From assembly GCA_001563335.1 (NCBI GenBank), contig LRSL01000007.1, positions 1-60,915 of the forward strand: a stretch of 60,915 nucleotides of DNA, written 5' to 3'. Below the pieces are notes generated by a model. That model made no database searches, was not told the DNA's origin, and worked only from the letters and a program-made list of their open reading frames with translations. Both the position numbers and the translations under genes were made by a program. How positions within the stretch are numbered: the stretch's first letter is position 1; each line of letters begins with the position of its first letter. This DNA is from Candidatus Thorarchaeota archaeon SMTZ1-45. Its GTDB lineage: Archaea; Asgardarchaeota; Thorarchaeia; Thorarchaeales; Thorarchaeaceae. This document shows, piece by piece, positions 17,885 through 27,105 of the stretch.

Positions 17885-18949
17885 ATGTTGACGTCTGTTG
17901 TTGCACTTGTGGATCTTAGAAAGAATCGTGACTCTCCAGTAAGAGAAGCTATTGACCTAATTGGTGGGATTGATGACCTCAACAATGAACAACGAGAAGC
18001 AGTGATTAAAGTTGGAGTATTTGGAGTAAACACACCTCATTATTCTACTGTAGGAATTGTTCAAGATATTGTCAATGCATTCAACAAAAGTCCAAAGGTC
18101 TATCTTGCTGAATCTGACAACTATCAAGGCGCGGCACTAGACCGACTTCAGATTTGGAAGGAGTTATTCACAGACCGTGTGCAACCCTATGACCTCTCTC
18201 GAGACCCTGACACATTCAAACTACGGGTTGAGAACCCAATCCGGGATGTTGTTTTGCAACTTTCAAAGATAATCCTCAAACCTCGAGCCTTCATCTGCAC
18301 ACATGTCCTGAGAAGTTATCATAAAGGAAGCATACTAAAGAACCTCTTTGGTTTGCCTCCATCACCAAAAAAAGCTCAGTATCACAAGAATGAGGTCTTC
18401 TATAACCTCCTAACACAACTCTACAAAACAATCGGAGGTATTGACCTTTCTATTCTAGATGGGAGTCGCTTCTGTCATCATATGGATAGCCTACCTACAG
18501 ATCTCATCGCAGTTGGACGAGACCCAGTTGCGGTGGAAACTGTTGGCGCAATTCTTGCAAGTTTGAAACTCTCAAAACATGAAACAATCAAGGCTTTTAC
18601 AGAGAAAGGGTATGGAGTTTCAGATATCGATAAAATTGACATTGTTGGAGAATCTTTTGATGAGATGAAGGAGCGGTGTGAAAAAACTCTTCTCCAGCTA
18701 AAGAAGAGGTTCTCTGAACGACCAAAACCATGGTCTCCAACCGGTGCACTTTCCAAGTTAATTAGTAGTGGCTTCTTTGTTTCTCCAAATCGAAGAACAA
18801 TTGGGGATATCGAAAGTGCATTGATTGAAGAAGACCCGCGTGCTGAAGGTAGGTCACAGATCATATACACTAATCTGCAACGTCGAGTGAAAAAGGGGAT
18901 CTTGATGAGCGAAAAGACTGATGATAGTGTAGTCTTTTGGAAAATATAA
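17885..18949 (+). CDS. DUF362 domain protein
   Basis: The protein has 354 residues. Segments such as KVGVFGVNTPHYSTVG, VYLAESDN, RAFICTHVLRSYHKGSI and the GRDPVAVETVGA motif near residue 215 match DUF362, a family often linked with iron-sulfur or metal-dependent proteins. No ferredoxin-type cysteine motif is present here, so this is the domain alone. The start ATG follows GGAGG closely, and an AT-rich TATA-like region (ATATTTAT) lies about 50 bases upstream. It is transcribed divergently from rpe. Biochemical function is unknown. Confidence 0.75.
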   Translation: MLTSVVALVDLRKNRDSPVREAIDLIGGIDDLNNEQREAVIKVGVFGVNTPHYSTVGIVQDIVNAFNKSPKVYLAESDNYQGAALDRLQIWKELFTDRVQPYDLSRDPDTFKLRVENPIRDVVLQLSKIILKPRAFICTHVLRSYHKGSILKNLFGLPPSPKKAQYHKNEVFYNLLTQLYKTIGGIDLSILDGSRFCHHMDSLPTDLIAVGRDPVAVETVGAILASLKLSKHETIKAFTEKGYGVSDIDKIDIVGESFDEMKERCEKTLLQLKKRFSERPKPWSPTGALSKLISSGFFVSPNRRTIGDIESALIEEDPRAEGRSQIIYTNLQRRVKKGILMSEKTDDSVVFWKI

Positions 18950-19054
18950 TTCTTTGGGATGCTGATCTATTTTTTCATAACCTAATACAGAATCTGCAAT
19001 GTTAGAGAGGATTAATTACAGAGATATTGCAGATATTTATTCCAGATAAACGGA

Positions 19055-19089
19055 GAGAAAGGAGAACTACATTACGCAGTTCCTTTCTC
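19055..19089. terminator. Hairpin between convergent DUF362 and mutS genes
   Basis: A long inverted repeat (left arm 19055-19068, right arm 19078-19089) pairs over 12 bp with a two-base bulge and a 9-base loop. It lies in the 218-base gap between the plus-strand stop at 18949 and the minus-strand stop at 19168. Neither side has a strong T-run, so termination is inferred from position. Nothing else is seen in the gap. Confidence 0.4.
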
Positions 19090-19167
19090 AGCAATTAAAA
19101 CCCCCGTTGAATAAGTGGTCTTGTAAATTTTGATTTGCTAATTGACAATATAGTGTACTAAATGCGA

Positions 19168-21768
19168 CTAAGACTCACGTCGTTTGATTTTATCCTGGAT
19201 TTCCCTCAACTCATTGAGCGCATCAAGTGGGGTAGTCCTATCAAGATCCATGTGTTTAATCCTCTCAACGATGGGATCGTCAATGACCAGTGCTTCAAGG
19301 CTTGCTTGTTGCGTATCTTCGAAACCCGGTTCAGTTATATCTACTGCTGTGATGTTCTCCTTCTCAAGTCTTACTAGCAACTCCTTTGCACGCTTGACTA
19401 CTGGGTCTGGCACACCTGCAAGAGATGCTACGTGAACACCATAGCTCCTGTCTGTTCCACCATCAACTATCTTGTGAAGGAAGACAATGGTAGCGCCTGT
19501 TTCTTTGGCAAGTGTGTGGACATTCTTGACACCATGATATTGCTTGGCCATGTCAGTGAGCTGGTGAAAGTGAGTGGCAAAGAGTGTACGCGTCTTCATC
19601 TGGACAATGCGCTCAGCTACAGCCCATGCCAGTGCCATTCCATCAAATGTCGATGTCCCTCTCCCAATCTCATCGAGAATGACTAAACTCTTCTCGGTGG
19701 CATTGTTCAGGATGTTAGCAGTTTCCACCATCTCGACCATGAATGTGCTCTGTCTTGCTGTCAAATCGTCAAAGGCTCCAACCCTTGTGAATATTCTATC
19801 CACTAGACCTATCTCTGCGCTCTTGGCTGGTACGAAGGCGCCCATCTGAGCGAGTAAAACTATGATTGCGCACTGACGCATGTAGGTACTCTTTCCAGCC
19901 ATATTAGGTCCCGTGACAATCATCAGAGTTGTTCCACCATCACCTATCTCGATTCCATTTGGAACGAACTCATTGGGTCCAAGCATGACCTCAAGTGCTG
20001 CATGTCTTCCCTCTACGATTTTAATACGAGTTCCTTCAGTCACCTTTGGGCGAGAATACCGTTTTGTGACTGCGACATTCGCCAGCGAGACAAGAACATC
20101 CGCAACTGCAATAGACTCTGAGTCCATACGAAGGGTCGTAGTAGTTTCTCTCACCTCATCTCGTAATTTCTCATAGATTTCGAATTCAACCTTATTGATT
20201 TGTTCCTCGCCTGCAAGAACCGTGGATTCTTTTTCCTTCAACTCAGGGGTGATATACCTCTCCGCATTTGCAAGTGTCTGTTTTCTCTCGTATTCTGGAG
20301 GAACCATATTGAGATTAGCTTTTGTCACTTCAATATAATAGCCAAAGACTTTGTTGAAGCCTACCTTTAGTGTCTTGATCCCAGTTCTTCTTCGCTCTGA
20401 TGCTTGAAGTGATGCAATCCACTTCTTGTCAAACGCGATAGTATCTTTCAACTCATCAAGTTCCCTACTGAACCCTTTGAGTATCATTCCTCCATCACGC
20501 ACCGAAACTGGGGGGTCGTCAACAATAGCATCTCTGAGCGTTTTGTGAAGCTCAGACAAAGGATCGATAGAATCAGCAGAAGTCTTCAAAATCGCACTTT
20601 CACAATCTGCTAGTGATTTCTTAATCCTAGGAAGTTTTGCCAATGCATTTCTCAAGGCTAAAAGATCTCTAGCATTCGCAGAACCAAATACAATTCTGCT
20701 TGTTATTCTCTCAAGGTCTCCAAGGTCTCTCAGACTATCTGAAACTTCCTTTCTATTGAGGGCATCCCGTGCCAACTCTTCAACTGCGTCCTGTCTTGAT
20801 TCAATCTCTGCAATGTTTCTAAGTGGTCTTAACATCCATTGCTTCAACTTGCGCTTTCCCATTGGTGTAACGGTCTTTGATAATACTGAGAGGAGGGTTC
20901 CTCGAGTACTTCCATCTCTTGCGTTCTTTACAAGTTCCAGATTTCGTTGCGTTGTTGCGTCAACAATCATATGTATGTCCACATTGTATGTGCGGATACC
21001 TGATACTGTAACAACACCAGTCTTATGAACCTCGTTCAAATATGCAAGAACCGCACCTGCAGCTCCAAGTGCTACATGTTTCTCACTCAATCCATACCCA
21101 TCAAGCGTTGCAACCCCAAATTGCTCTTTGATGCGTTCTTCCGCAGTTCTTGCTGAATAATCCGTGTCGTTCCTGAAAGTGATTCTAATATCCATTTCTT
21201 CAAGTTTCTTTTTCAGCTTAGATTTTGAAGACGAATCTGGCAAGAGCACCTCTGAAGGTGTGAATTTGCCAATCTCATTCAAAGTGGTTTCACTGTCTAG
21301 ATTCGACTTGAACTCAGTCGCAAGATACTCTCCAGTTGACACATCAACAGCTGAAATCCCAACCATATCTTCATGCTGGACCAAGGCGACGAGGTAGTTA
21401 TTGGTAGTGTCGTCAAGCATAGTACTCTCAAGGACTGTGCCTGGAGTAATCACGCGGACCACATCCCGTTTGACCAAGCCTTTGGCTTGAGACGCCTCCT
21501 CCAGCTGTCTAGCAATCGCTACAGTATGGCCTGCTTGGAGTAGCTTAGCTATGTAACTATCCACTGAGTGATTTGGAACCCCACACATTGGCCACTTGTC
21601 TACACCTTCTCCCCTCGCAGTCAATACTATATCGAGGATTTTACTAGCAATCTTTGCATCCTCGTTGAACATCTCATGAAAGTCACCAAGTTGATACATC
21701 AATATACAATCGGGATATTGTCTCTTCAGCTGAAGGTATTGCCTTTGCATCGGGGTTTGTTTACTCAC
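19168..21768 (-). CDS. mutS: DNA mismatch repair protein MutS
   Basis: The protein has 866 residues, a full-length MutS1. The N-terminal mismatch-reading domain has QLGDFHEMF near residue 27, keeping the Phe-X-Glu pair although Tyr is replaced by His. The ATPase has Walker A GPNMAGKSTYM, Walker B VILDEIGRGTSTFDG and the conserved LFATHFHQL. The C-terminal helix-turn-helix region follows GVPDPVVKRAKELL. The GTG start is preceded by GGGAG. It binds mismatches and recruits MutL. The bacterial-type MutS1/MutL pair in an archaeon usually indicates an old acquisition from bacteria. Confidence 0.95.
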   Translation of the reverse strand: MSKQTPMQRQYLQLKRQYPDCILMYQLGDFHEMFNEDAKIASKILDIVLTARGEGVDKWPMCGVPNHSVDSYIAKLLQAGHTVAIARQLEEASQAKGLVKRDVVRVITPGTVLESTMLDDTTNNYLVALVQHEDMVGISAVDVSTGEYLATEFKSNLDSETTLNEIGKFTPSEVLLPDSSSKSKLKKKLEEMDIRITFRNDTDYSARTAEERIKEQFGVATLDGYGLSEKHVALGAAGAVLAYLNEVHKTGVVTVSGIRTYNVDIHMIVDATTQRNLELVKNARDGSTRGTLLSVLSKTVTPMGKRKLKQWMLRPLRNIAEIESRQDAVEELARDALNRKEVSDSLRDLGDLERITSRIVFGSANARDLLALRNALAKLPRIKKSLADCESAILKTSADSIDPLSELHKTLRDAIVDDPPVSVRDGGMILKGFSRELDELKDTIAFDKKWIASLQASERRRTGIKTLKVGFNKVFGYYIEVTKANLNMVPPEYERKQTLANAERYITPELKEKESTVLAGEEQINKVEFEIYEKLRDEVRETTTTLRMDSESIAVADVLVSLANVAVTKRYSRPKVTEGTRIKIVEGRHAALEVMLGPNEFVPNGIEIGDGGTTLMIVTGPNMAGKSTYMRQCAIIVLLAQMGAFVPAKSAEIGLVDRIFTRVGAFDDLTARQSTFMVEMVETANILNNATEKSLVILDEIGRGTSTFDGMALAWAVAERIVQMKTRTLFATHFHQLTDMAKQYHGVKNVHTLAKETGATIVFLHKIVDGGTDRSYGVHVASLAGVPDPVVKRAKELLVRLEKENITAVDITEPGFEDTQQASLEALVIDDPIVERIKHMDLDRTTPLDALNELREIQDKIKRRES

Positions 21769-22004
21769 TCTTACTCCCTGCTTATCATCTGAGCAACTGA
21801 GTCTCTAATAATCGCATCGGCAAAACAGTTTTTGTCATAGTTTCATAAATCGAATAAATAGTGTTTCGAATTAAACAAATATTCTTTCAATTTGCAACTT
21901 CCAATCCATCTTTCTACTATATAAGTTACAATTCATAATCGGATGATATTTCAAGGTTAAAAGTATCTGTTATCTGTCCATTAAGTCCGAAGAACATCAA
22001 TTGG
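21769..22004. promoter_or_regulatory. Divergent mutS / FMN-reductase intergenic region
   Basis: The 236 bases between the divergent starts are AT-rich. TACTATATAAGTTACA at 21915-21930 contains a good TATA box (TATATAAG) facing the plus strand, about 90 bases before the flavoprotein start. No RNA gene or repeat is recognised. Confidence 0.4.
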
Positions 22005-22640
22005 GTGCGATATTTGAGAACACGAATACTAGGATTATCTGGAAGTCCAAGGACCAGCAGTAATACAGCGATACTTGTTGAAACAGCACTCGAAGCAGCA
22101 GAGAGAGAGGGTGCCAAGGTTGAATTCATTGATCTCTCAGCTCTAAAGATTTTAGCTTGCGAACACTGTTGTGAGTGTTCTAAAACTGGGAAATGCAAGC
22201 TTGACGATGATTTGAACAAAGTTGCTGACACAATGAAGGCTGCAGATGGAATCATTATGGGGTCACCTGACCACTTTGCCTCTGTTGCCACACCACTGAA
22301 GAACCTCATGGATCGTACAGGTAGATTTCTTCATTTAGAGGGGAAGGTTGCTGCTGGTATTGTTGTTGGTCGACGATCTGGCCTAGACCTCGCTTTATCT
22401 CATCTTCTGTTCTTCCTATTGGTTAAGGAGATGATTGTCCCTGGCGCAATCTATTGGCCAATTGGGTTTGCATTGAATGCTGGTGACATCAGAGGAGATA
22501 CAGAGGCAATGGCGATGGCTACTCAACTTGGAGAACGGGTCACTATTCTGGCAGCAGCAATTATTCGAAACCCTATGCCTTGGGCACATGAACCTCGTCC
22601 TCTTGGTCAAAAGGTTCGTTTTGGTGATGAGTGGAAGTAA
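22005..22640 (+). CDS. NADPH-dependent FMN reductase/iron-sulfur-flavoprotein-like protein
   Basis: The protein has 211 residues and a flavodoxin-like fold. The FMN-binding loop GLSGSPRTSSNT lies near residue 10. The segment ACEHCCECSKTGKC near residue 50 carries five closely spaced cysteines, as in archaeal iron-sulfur flavoproteins that bind a compact [4Fe-4S] cluster. GSPDHFASVATPLKNLMDR matches the family flavin-site loop. The start is uncertain (GTG at 22005, or TTG three codons later). It probably mediates electron transfer or reduction of small molecules. It ends convergent with ccmE, 5 bases away. Confidence 0.82.
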   Translation: MRYLRTRILGLSGSPRTSSNTAILVETALEAAEREGAKVEFIDLSALKILACEHCCECSKTGKCKLDDDLNKVADTMKAADGIIMGSPDHFASVATPLKNLMDRTGRFLHLEGKVAAGIVVGRRSGLDLALSHLLFFLLVKEMIVPGAIYWPIGFALNAGDIRGDTEAMAMATQLGERVTILAAAIIRNPMPWAHEPRPLGQKVRFGDEWK

Positions 22641-22645
22641 CCCTC

Positions 22646-23035
22646 CTATGGTGGTGTTGTCGTTGCTTCGTATTTGCTCGGACATGAGGTTAGAATCTCA
22701 GTTGCATGTATAAGATATGCAGACTGTAGTGTGCCAATAGCTACAATATCTTGTCCATCTATCAGATTCGGTGTTTCTCCAAGTATCAAAACAGTAATTG
22801 TGTGGTTGTCACCTTCCATTACTAGGGTCACATTATCAATGGTCATTGTAAGAGATCCTGCCAAATATGCACCTTTGACCTGAATAGTCCTACCCATGTA
22901 TGGATTAGGATTTTCAACGACTTCATCCACACTAAGATATGGGTTACCAAATATGTCCAACATAGCAAATGCTACAAATCCAATTGTCGCTACTAAGATG
23001 ACTGCAATAGCTGCCATTTGTGTCTTCTTTTTCAT
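22646..23035 (-). CDS. ccmE: Cytochrome c maturation heme chaperone CcmE (CXXXY type)
   Basis: The protein has 129 residues. An N-terminal membrane anchor (about 8-28) precedes an OB-fold domain with the CcmE-like strand NPYMGRTIQVKGAYLAGSL. The C-terminal heme site reads SCPSKYE, giving Cys-x-x-x-Tyr where most bacteria have His-x-x-x-Tyr. The Cys variant is known from archaea and some sulfate reducers, where it goes with a reduced Ccm set lacking CcmH. CcmE accepts heme outside the membrane from CcmC and passes it to CcmF. It is the last gene of the ccmABCDE run, two bases after the ccmD-like gene. Confidence 0.85.
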   Translation of the reverse strand: MKKKTQMAAIAVILVATIGFVAFAMLDIFGNPYLSVDEVVENPNPYMGRTIQVKGAYLAGSLTMTIDNVTLVMEGDNHTITVLILGETPNLIDGQDIVAIGTLQSAYLIHATEILTSCPSKYEATTTPP

Positions 23036-23037
23036 CC

Positions 23038-23178
23038 CTATTGGTCTCCCTCAATCTGTCCCTCTACAATCTTGAGCTGCTTCTCAATTCCCATCATTCT
23101 CAATAGCAGATATACTAGGAATGCGAATATTCCACCCCAGAAGATAACGGCAACGATAAATAATTCAACTTGCTGCAT
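23038..23178 (-). CDS. ccmD: CcmD-like single-helix membrane protein (46 residues)
   Basis: A 46-codon frame from the ATG at 23178 to TAG at 23038 encodes one hydrophobic helix (about residues 6-28, FIVAVIFWGGIFAFLVYLLL) followed by a charged tail, RMMGIEKQLKIVEGQIEGDQ. Its size, topology and place between ccmC and ccmE (4 and 2 bases away) are those of CcmD, which holds CcmE in the CcmABC complex. Sequence identity within CcmD is always low, so the call rests on position and shape. It is short enough to be missed by automatic gene calling. Confidence 0.72.
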   Translation of the reverse strand: MQQVELFIVAVIFWGGIFAFLVYLLLRMMGIEKQLKIVEGQIEGDQ

Positions 23179-23182
23179 TTCT

Positions 23183-23851
23183 CTAACTCCACGACATTCT
23201 AATTCTCATCAACTTCTCTTGCACTGAATCAACTTTGTATGTTAGGTCTATCAGGATTAAGGCTATCATGGTGACTGCAATCATAGAAACTATTAGTGTC
23301 ATTCCATGCTCTATCTCCATCTGTAGACCAGTCGGTTCAATAACAATTGGGTGTAATGTTTCCCAGATTCGAATCGAAAGGTAGCTTAATATCACCATCG
23401 GGAATGCTACTATTCCAAAGATTGATCCGAACTGTGCTCTTGACTCACGGTCACTGACTGATGCTCTGTATGCCAAAATGCACGCATATGCAACCCATAA
23501 AATGAGCGTTGTTGTTTCACGAGGATCCCAGTTCCAGGGAGTTCCCCAAGCTGCATCCGCCCACATCATTCCAGTGAGAAGTGTGATAGTTGTGAATAGA
23601 AGACCTAGCTTCAATGATGCTGCACCGAGGATATCATATTTCAAATCTCCTTTCCACAAGTACATCACTCCACAAATCAATGTGCCTCCAAAGGCTCCAT
23701 AGGCTACAAGTGCTGGGGCAACATGTTGGAAGAAAATTCGAATATATTCCAAAAGTTCTGCCTCAGGTGGGGCGAAAATCCATGTCATATAGACATAAAG
23801 AAAGGAAATCGCTGCTGTGATTCCGAGGAAGATCAGTCGGTTTCTACTCAC
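23183..23851 (-). CDS. ccmC: Heme handling protein CcmC
   Basis: The protein has 222 residues with six predicted helices. The tryptophan-rich heme-handling motif WGTPWNWDPRETTTLILW lies near residue 102, flanked by two candidate heme-ligand histidines: FFQHVAPALVAYGAF before it and WETLHPIVIE after it. CcmC loads heme onto CcmE at the outer face of the membrane. The GTG start lacks a strong ribosome site. It is spaced 69 bases after ccmB and 4 bases before the ccmD-like gene. A CcsA-type protein is less likely because of length and neighbours. Confidence 0.9.
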   Translation of the reverse strand: MSRNRLIFLGITAAISFLYVYMTWIFAPPEAELLEYIRIFFQHVAPALVAYGAFGGTLICGVMYLWKGDLKYDILGAASLKLGLLFTTITLLTGMMWADAAWGTPWNWDPRETTTLILWVAYACILAYRASVSDRESRAQFGSIFGIVAFPMVILSYLSIRIWETLHPIVIEPTGLQMEIEHGMTLIVSMIAVTMIALILIDLTYKVDSVQEKLMRIRMSWS

Positions 23852-23920
23852 TGCTATTCAACTCGAATTGTCGGCGCATTTTACAGTTTGCAATATGAAG
23901 GTTTTGTTAACTACTAAGAT

Positions 23921-24601
23921 TCATGGTGAAAGTGCAAAATGGAAGACTGAGGCTGAAAGTGTCAACATTGCTATCATATGCGCAAGAAGAATTTCAAAAA
24001 TTAACAAGACAGGTATTAGACCCGGACCCAAGACAATGATTTTAGTAATCTCAATCAGAAGCATCAAACCCGAGGTTGCAGTGGGAAAGTATACAAGTGG
24101 AAACACAGTAGCTTTTGATTCTGATGGCATGGTAAGTGCTGAAGCCATGGACCCGACAGCTGCTAAATCTAGAGTTCCAACAAGAAACGTAGTAATTGCA
24201 AGAGGAATGTCATTAAGAAGTGAGAACCCAAATAGAACAGTTACAATCGGGATCAAGAATATCTCAACTACTCCCATTAAAAGAAATCCATAGATTACCT
24301 TTCCCAAATACACTGACCATGCTGGTATTGGTGCTGTAGCTAAACCTCGCAGAGTACCTGTTTCAGATTCAGATAGAAAGATTGGTGCAAATCCAAACAT
24401 TCCTGTAAAGAATATGATCACCCAAAGCAAGGCACTACCAATTTCTTCTGAAACTGAACCTCCAGTGACAACTGCAAAAGAAAATGCGAGCACCGCAATA
24501 AGCGCGAAAAGGAACATCGAGAATATTTCAAACTTCTTACGAAATTGAGAAAGAATATCTTTCTTCGCGATTGCTAATGCTGCACCAAGTCCAGATGTCA
24601 T
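23921..24601 (-). CDS. ccmB: Heme ABC exporter permease CcmB
   Basis: The protein has 226 residues with six hydrophobic segments. The N-terminus AIAKKDILSQFRKKFEIFS and the segment ESETGTLRGLATAPIPAWSVYLGK fit the CcmB permease family. With CcmA it forms the ATP-driven complex that releases holo-CcmE from CcmC. The start ATG is preceded by GAGGTGGGGAA. It is encoded directly after ccmA with a 9-base gap. Confidence 0.88.
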   Translation of the reverse strand: MTSGLGAALAIAKKDILSQFRKKFEIFSMFLFALIAVLAFSFAVVTGGSVSEEIGSALLWVIIFFTGMFGFAPIFLSESETGTLRGLATAPIPAWSVYLGKVIYGFLLMGVVEIFLIPIVTVLFGFSLLNDIPLAITTFLVGTLDLAAVGSMASALTMPSESKATVFPLVYFPTATSGLMLLIEITKIIVLGPGLIPVLLIFEILLAHMIAMLTLSASVFHFALSP

Positions 24602-24610
24602 TTCCCCACC

Positions 24611-25291
24611 TCAGAGAGTTTGATCAAAATCAGAAATAGGACCTTGACTTATCACAATGCCCTTCCTTAACGTCACGTATTCATCACACAATGCTGCACC
24701 AAGAGCTAGATTGTGTGTAGTTATGATTGTGGTGCGCAAGTTTCTACACCCATTCAGATATTCCCAAAAATCCTCGGTCGTGTCTTTATCCAACCCACTG
24801 AATGGCTCGTCTAAGAGTAATAATTGTGGGTCGTGAATAAGACTTCGAACAATATCGAGCCTCTTCTTTAGTCCTGTCGACAGATTCTTCACAGGTTCTT
24901 CAAGCCATGATTTAATGCCAAACCATTGAGCCAAGTTTTCAACCTGAGATACAAAGAAAGTTGATGATAGACCAAAGAGTTTCGAATAGAACTTGAGATT
25001 CTCAACACCTGTTAGTTCTTCATACAGAAGTGGTTTATCTCCAACCAACCCAATGCGCTTCTTCACTTCTTCTGGCTCTTCCTGTGGGTCAAATCCCATA
25101 ACAGAGATAGATCCACCATGCGGTCGAAGTAGTGTGGAAATAACTCTCATGAGTGTTGTTTTCCCTGCTCCATTAGAGCCAAAAAGTCCATGAATTCCTT
25201 TCTCAGAAAATCCAAGTGTGACCTCTCGTAGAGCGACTCTGTAACCATATCTTCTTGTGAGGTTCTCTGCGATAATGGCCATATTTGACAT
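24611..25291 (-). CDS. ccmA: Heme ABC exporter ATP-binding protein CcmA
   Basis: The protein has 226 residues: one ABC ATPase domain. Walker A GSNGAGKTTLM lies near residue 39, the signature NLSTGLKKRLDIVRSL near residue 130 and Walker B LLLLDEPFSGLD near residue 150. The signature reads LSTG instead of LSGG, a known variation in CcmA-like proteins. A GGATGATCC site precedes the ATG at 25291, although an in-frame ATG at 25300 is possible. Subfamily assignment rests on ccmB, ccmC and ccmE next to it. Confidence 0.9.
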   Translation of the reverse strand: MSNMAIIAENLTRRYGYRVALREVTLGFSEKGIHGLFGSNGAGKTTLMRVISTLLRPHGGSISVMGFDPQEEPEEVKKRIGLVGDKPLLYEELTGVENLKFYSKLFGLSSTFFVSQVENLAQWFGIKSWLEEPVKNLSTGLKKRLDIVRSLIHDPQLLLLDEPFSGLDKDTTEDFWEYLNGCRNLRTTIITTHNLALGAALCDEYVTLRKGIVISQGPISDFDQTL

Positions 25292-25371
25292 CTGGATCAT
25301 CCTATGGTTGTCTGAGTCCCATCGATTTTCTTTTTAGTCTGTCTGCTTGTTTCAAGTTGGACTTATTCAAC

Positions 25372-27102
25372 CTAGTGAAAGATTTTTCTTCCGAATCTAA
25401 GGAAAGGAGTTCCAATTGATAGAATCACAGAGATGGGTATAAGATTCACAAATTCCTGCACAACAAATCCTATCAAAACTCCCACAATGAACCAAACTAG
25501 GAAGCTTGTAAGATTATTCACAACTATCCAAGGTACATATGCTGTGAGAACGCTGGGTATTAACCACCATGCAAACATGATGGCTATTGGTACAATAAAT
25601 CCTGCAGCAAGCATAATGAGAATACCAATCCGTGTGCTAAGGTAGAGAGGTCCTGGAAAGACCTTGTGCGAATTAAGATACCCTTTTGAATCCGTCTTTT
25701 GTTTCAGGTTTGCCATCTTGGTATAGTCTTCCTTTCCATAGAATTTGCTTGAATGAGCAACATTCCACATTCCAATAGAGTATGCCCTTCCACCATTCTT
25801 CACGCCTATGTTGATCACATCCAGAGACCGATACCAACCAAATAGGAACGGAATTCTCCTGCGTTCATCATCTAGGAACCATGTCAGGACTGCAACCTCA
25901 TCTTGGTTGTTGACTGCTCCTTCAATTGCCATCCGTTCACCCTTAAAGTGTCGATTACAGTGGTCAATGAAATCATCCATTCTGTTAAGAGGGACATAGA
26001 CTTCTGAAGGAGCAAGACTCGGACCAAGTCGTTTGATTCTCATTGGGTAAAACCGTTCATCCCATTCGTGGTGAGCAATCTCTTCAGACTCTAGGGTTGC
26101 ATGATACATCTTCATTGCATTAATGATTCTCATCGCTTCATCTTCAGTCTGTTCTTCTGAGCCTTCAAATGCGCAAAGGACCAACCACTCATTCTGAGTG
26201 GAAGGCGCATGATCTACCTCCGTCAACATTCCATAGAACTCACTCGTTATGAAATGAAGATAGTATGGCTTAGACAACCGAAGAATTTCCTGCATTGCTC
26301 CAAAGGTCTGTTCCTGATTTGGGAATGAAAATAGAAGTGGTTTAATAGTCCGTAGTGGAATGACTTTCAATACAACTTTAGAAATTATACCTAAAGCCCC
26401 GTTACTGTCTACAAATAGCGAAGTCATATTCCCGTCAGTTTCATTGTAAACATCAGCTGCATACTGTAATTTCTCGTCACCTTTGAAAAATGGTTCTTGT
26501 GTTTCATCTTCAAAAAAGTCAGAAGGTGTATTCTCCGTCCTTATTATTTGTCCATCTGGTAAAACAACCTCAAGATCCACAACTTGTTCTCTTATTCCAC
26601 CATATTTCGTACTACCGATACCTGAACCTCCAGCTGCAACCCATCCCCCGACTGTACTCGATGGAGCTGATGAAGGATATGCAGCTAGTGTGAGGTCTTC
26701 TTCTTCAAGATCTTCGAGAAGTTTTCCCCAGATGATTCCTGCTCCTACTTCTACAGTCATTGCACCTTTGTTGATATGGAAAATCTGGTTAATCCTTGTC
26801 ATCTCAATGACGAGCCCACCCTTTGTGGGGAGAGCTCCACCATATCCAGAGGTTCCATGACCGCGAGGTATAACTGGTATATTTTCTTTCTTACAGAATT
26901 TCAAGAGGTTGGACAAAATCTCTGATGTAGTAGGTTGCGCTATTGCTTCCGCTTGGGTATTCATGACATCATTGACAATTCCTGGTAGTGCCGCAATATC
27001 ATGCGAATATAGATGAGTCATATATCCTTCTGCAGAGAAAAAATCCTCACCTACGATATCTGCCAATTGTTGGAAGTGTTTCTTATCTATCATTTTCGTC
27101 AC
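25372..27102 (-). CDS. Membrane-anchored FAD-linked oxidase (GlcD/D-lactate dehydrogenase-like), pair 1
   Basis: The protein has 576 residues. The PCMH-type FAD domain shows PRGHGTSGYGGALPTKGG near residue 80 and YPSSAPSSTVGGWVAAGGSG near residue 140, followed by the FAD-oxidase C-domain with WDERFYPMRIKRLGPSLAP. The last 90 residues hold about three hydrophobic helices and an amphipathic end, an unusual membrane anchor for this family. It is encoded 3 bases after its CCG iron-sulfur partner and upstream of ccmA. It probably oxidises a 2-hydroxyacid such as D-lactate or glycolate and passes electrons to the partner and then to quinone or heme; the substrate is not proven. Confidence 0.87.
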   Translation of the reverse strand: MTKMIDKKHFQQLADIVGEDFFSAEGYMTHLYSHDIAALPGIVNDVMNTQAEAIAQPTTSEILSNLLKFCKKENIPVIPRGHGTSGYGGALPTKGGLVIEMTRINQIFHINKGAMTVEVGAGIIWGKLLEDLEEEDLTLAAYPSSAPSSTVGGWVAAGGSGIGSTKYGGIREQVVDLEVVLPDGQIIRTENTPSDFFEDETQEPFFKGDEKLQYAADVYNETDGNMTSLFVDSNGALGIISKVVLKVIPLRTIKPLLFSFPNQEQTFGAMQEILRLSKPYYLHFITSEFYGMLTEVDHAPSTQNEWLVLCAFEGSEEQTEDEAMRIINAMKMYHATLESEEIAHHEWDERFYPMRIKRLGPSLAPSEVYVPLNRMDDFIDHCNRHFKGERMAIEGAVNNQDEVAVLTWFLDDERRRIPFLFGWYRSLDVINIGVKNGGRAYSIGMWNVAHSSKFYGKEDYTKMANLKQKTDSKGYLNSHKVFPGPLYLSTRIGILIMLAAGFIVPIAIMFAWWLIPSVLTAYVPWIVVNNLTSFLVWFIVGVLIGFVVQEFVNLIPISVILSIGTPFLRFGRKIFH

Positions 27103-27105
27103 AAC

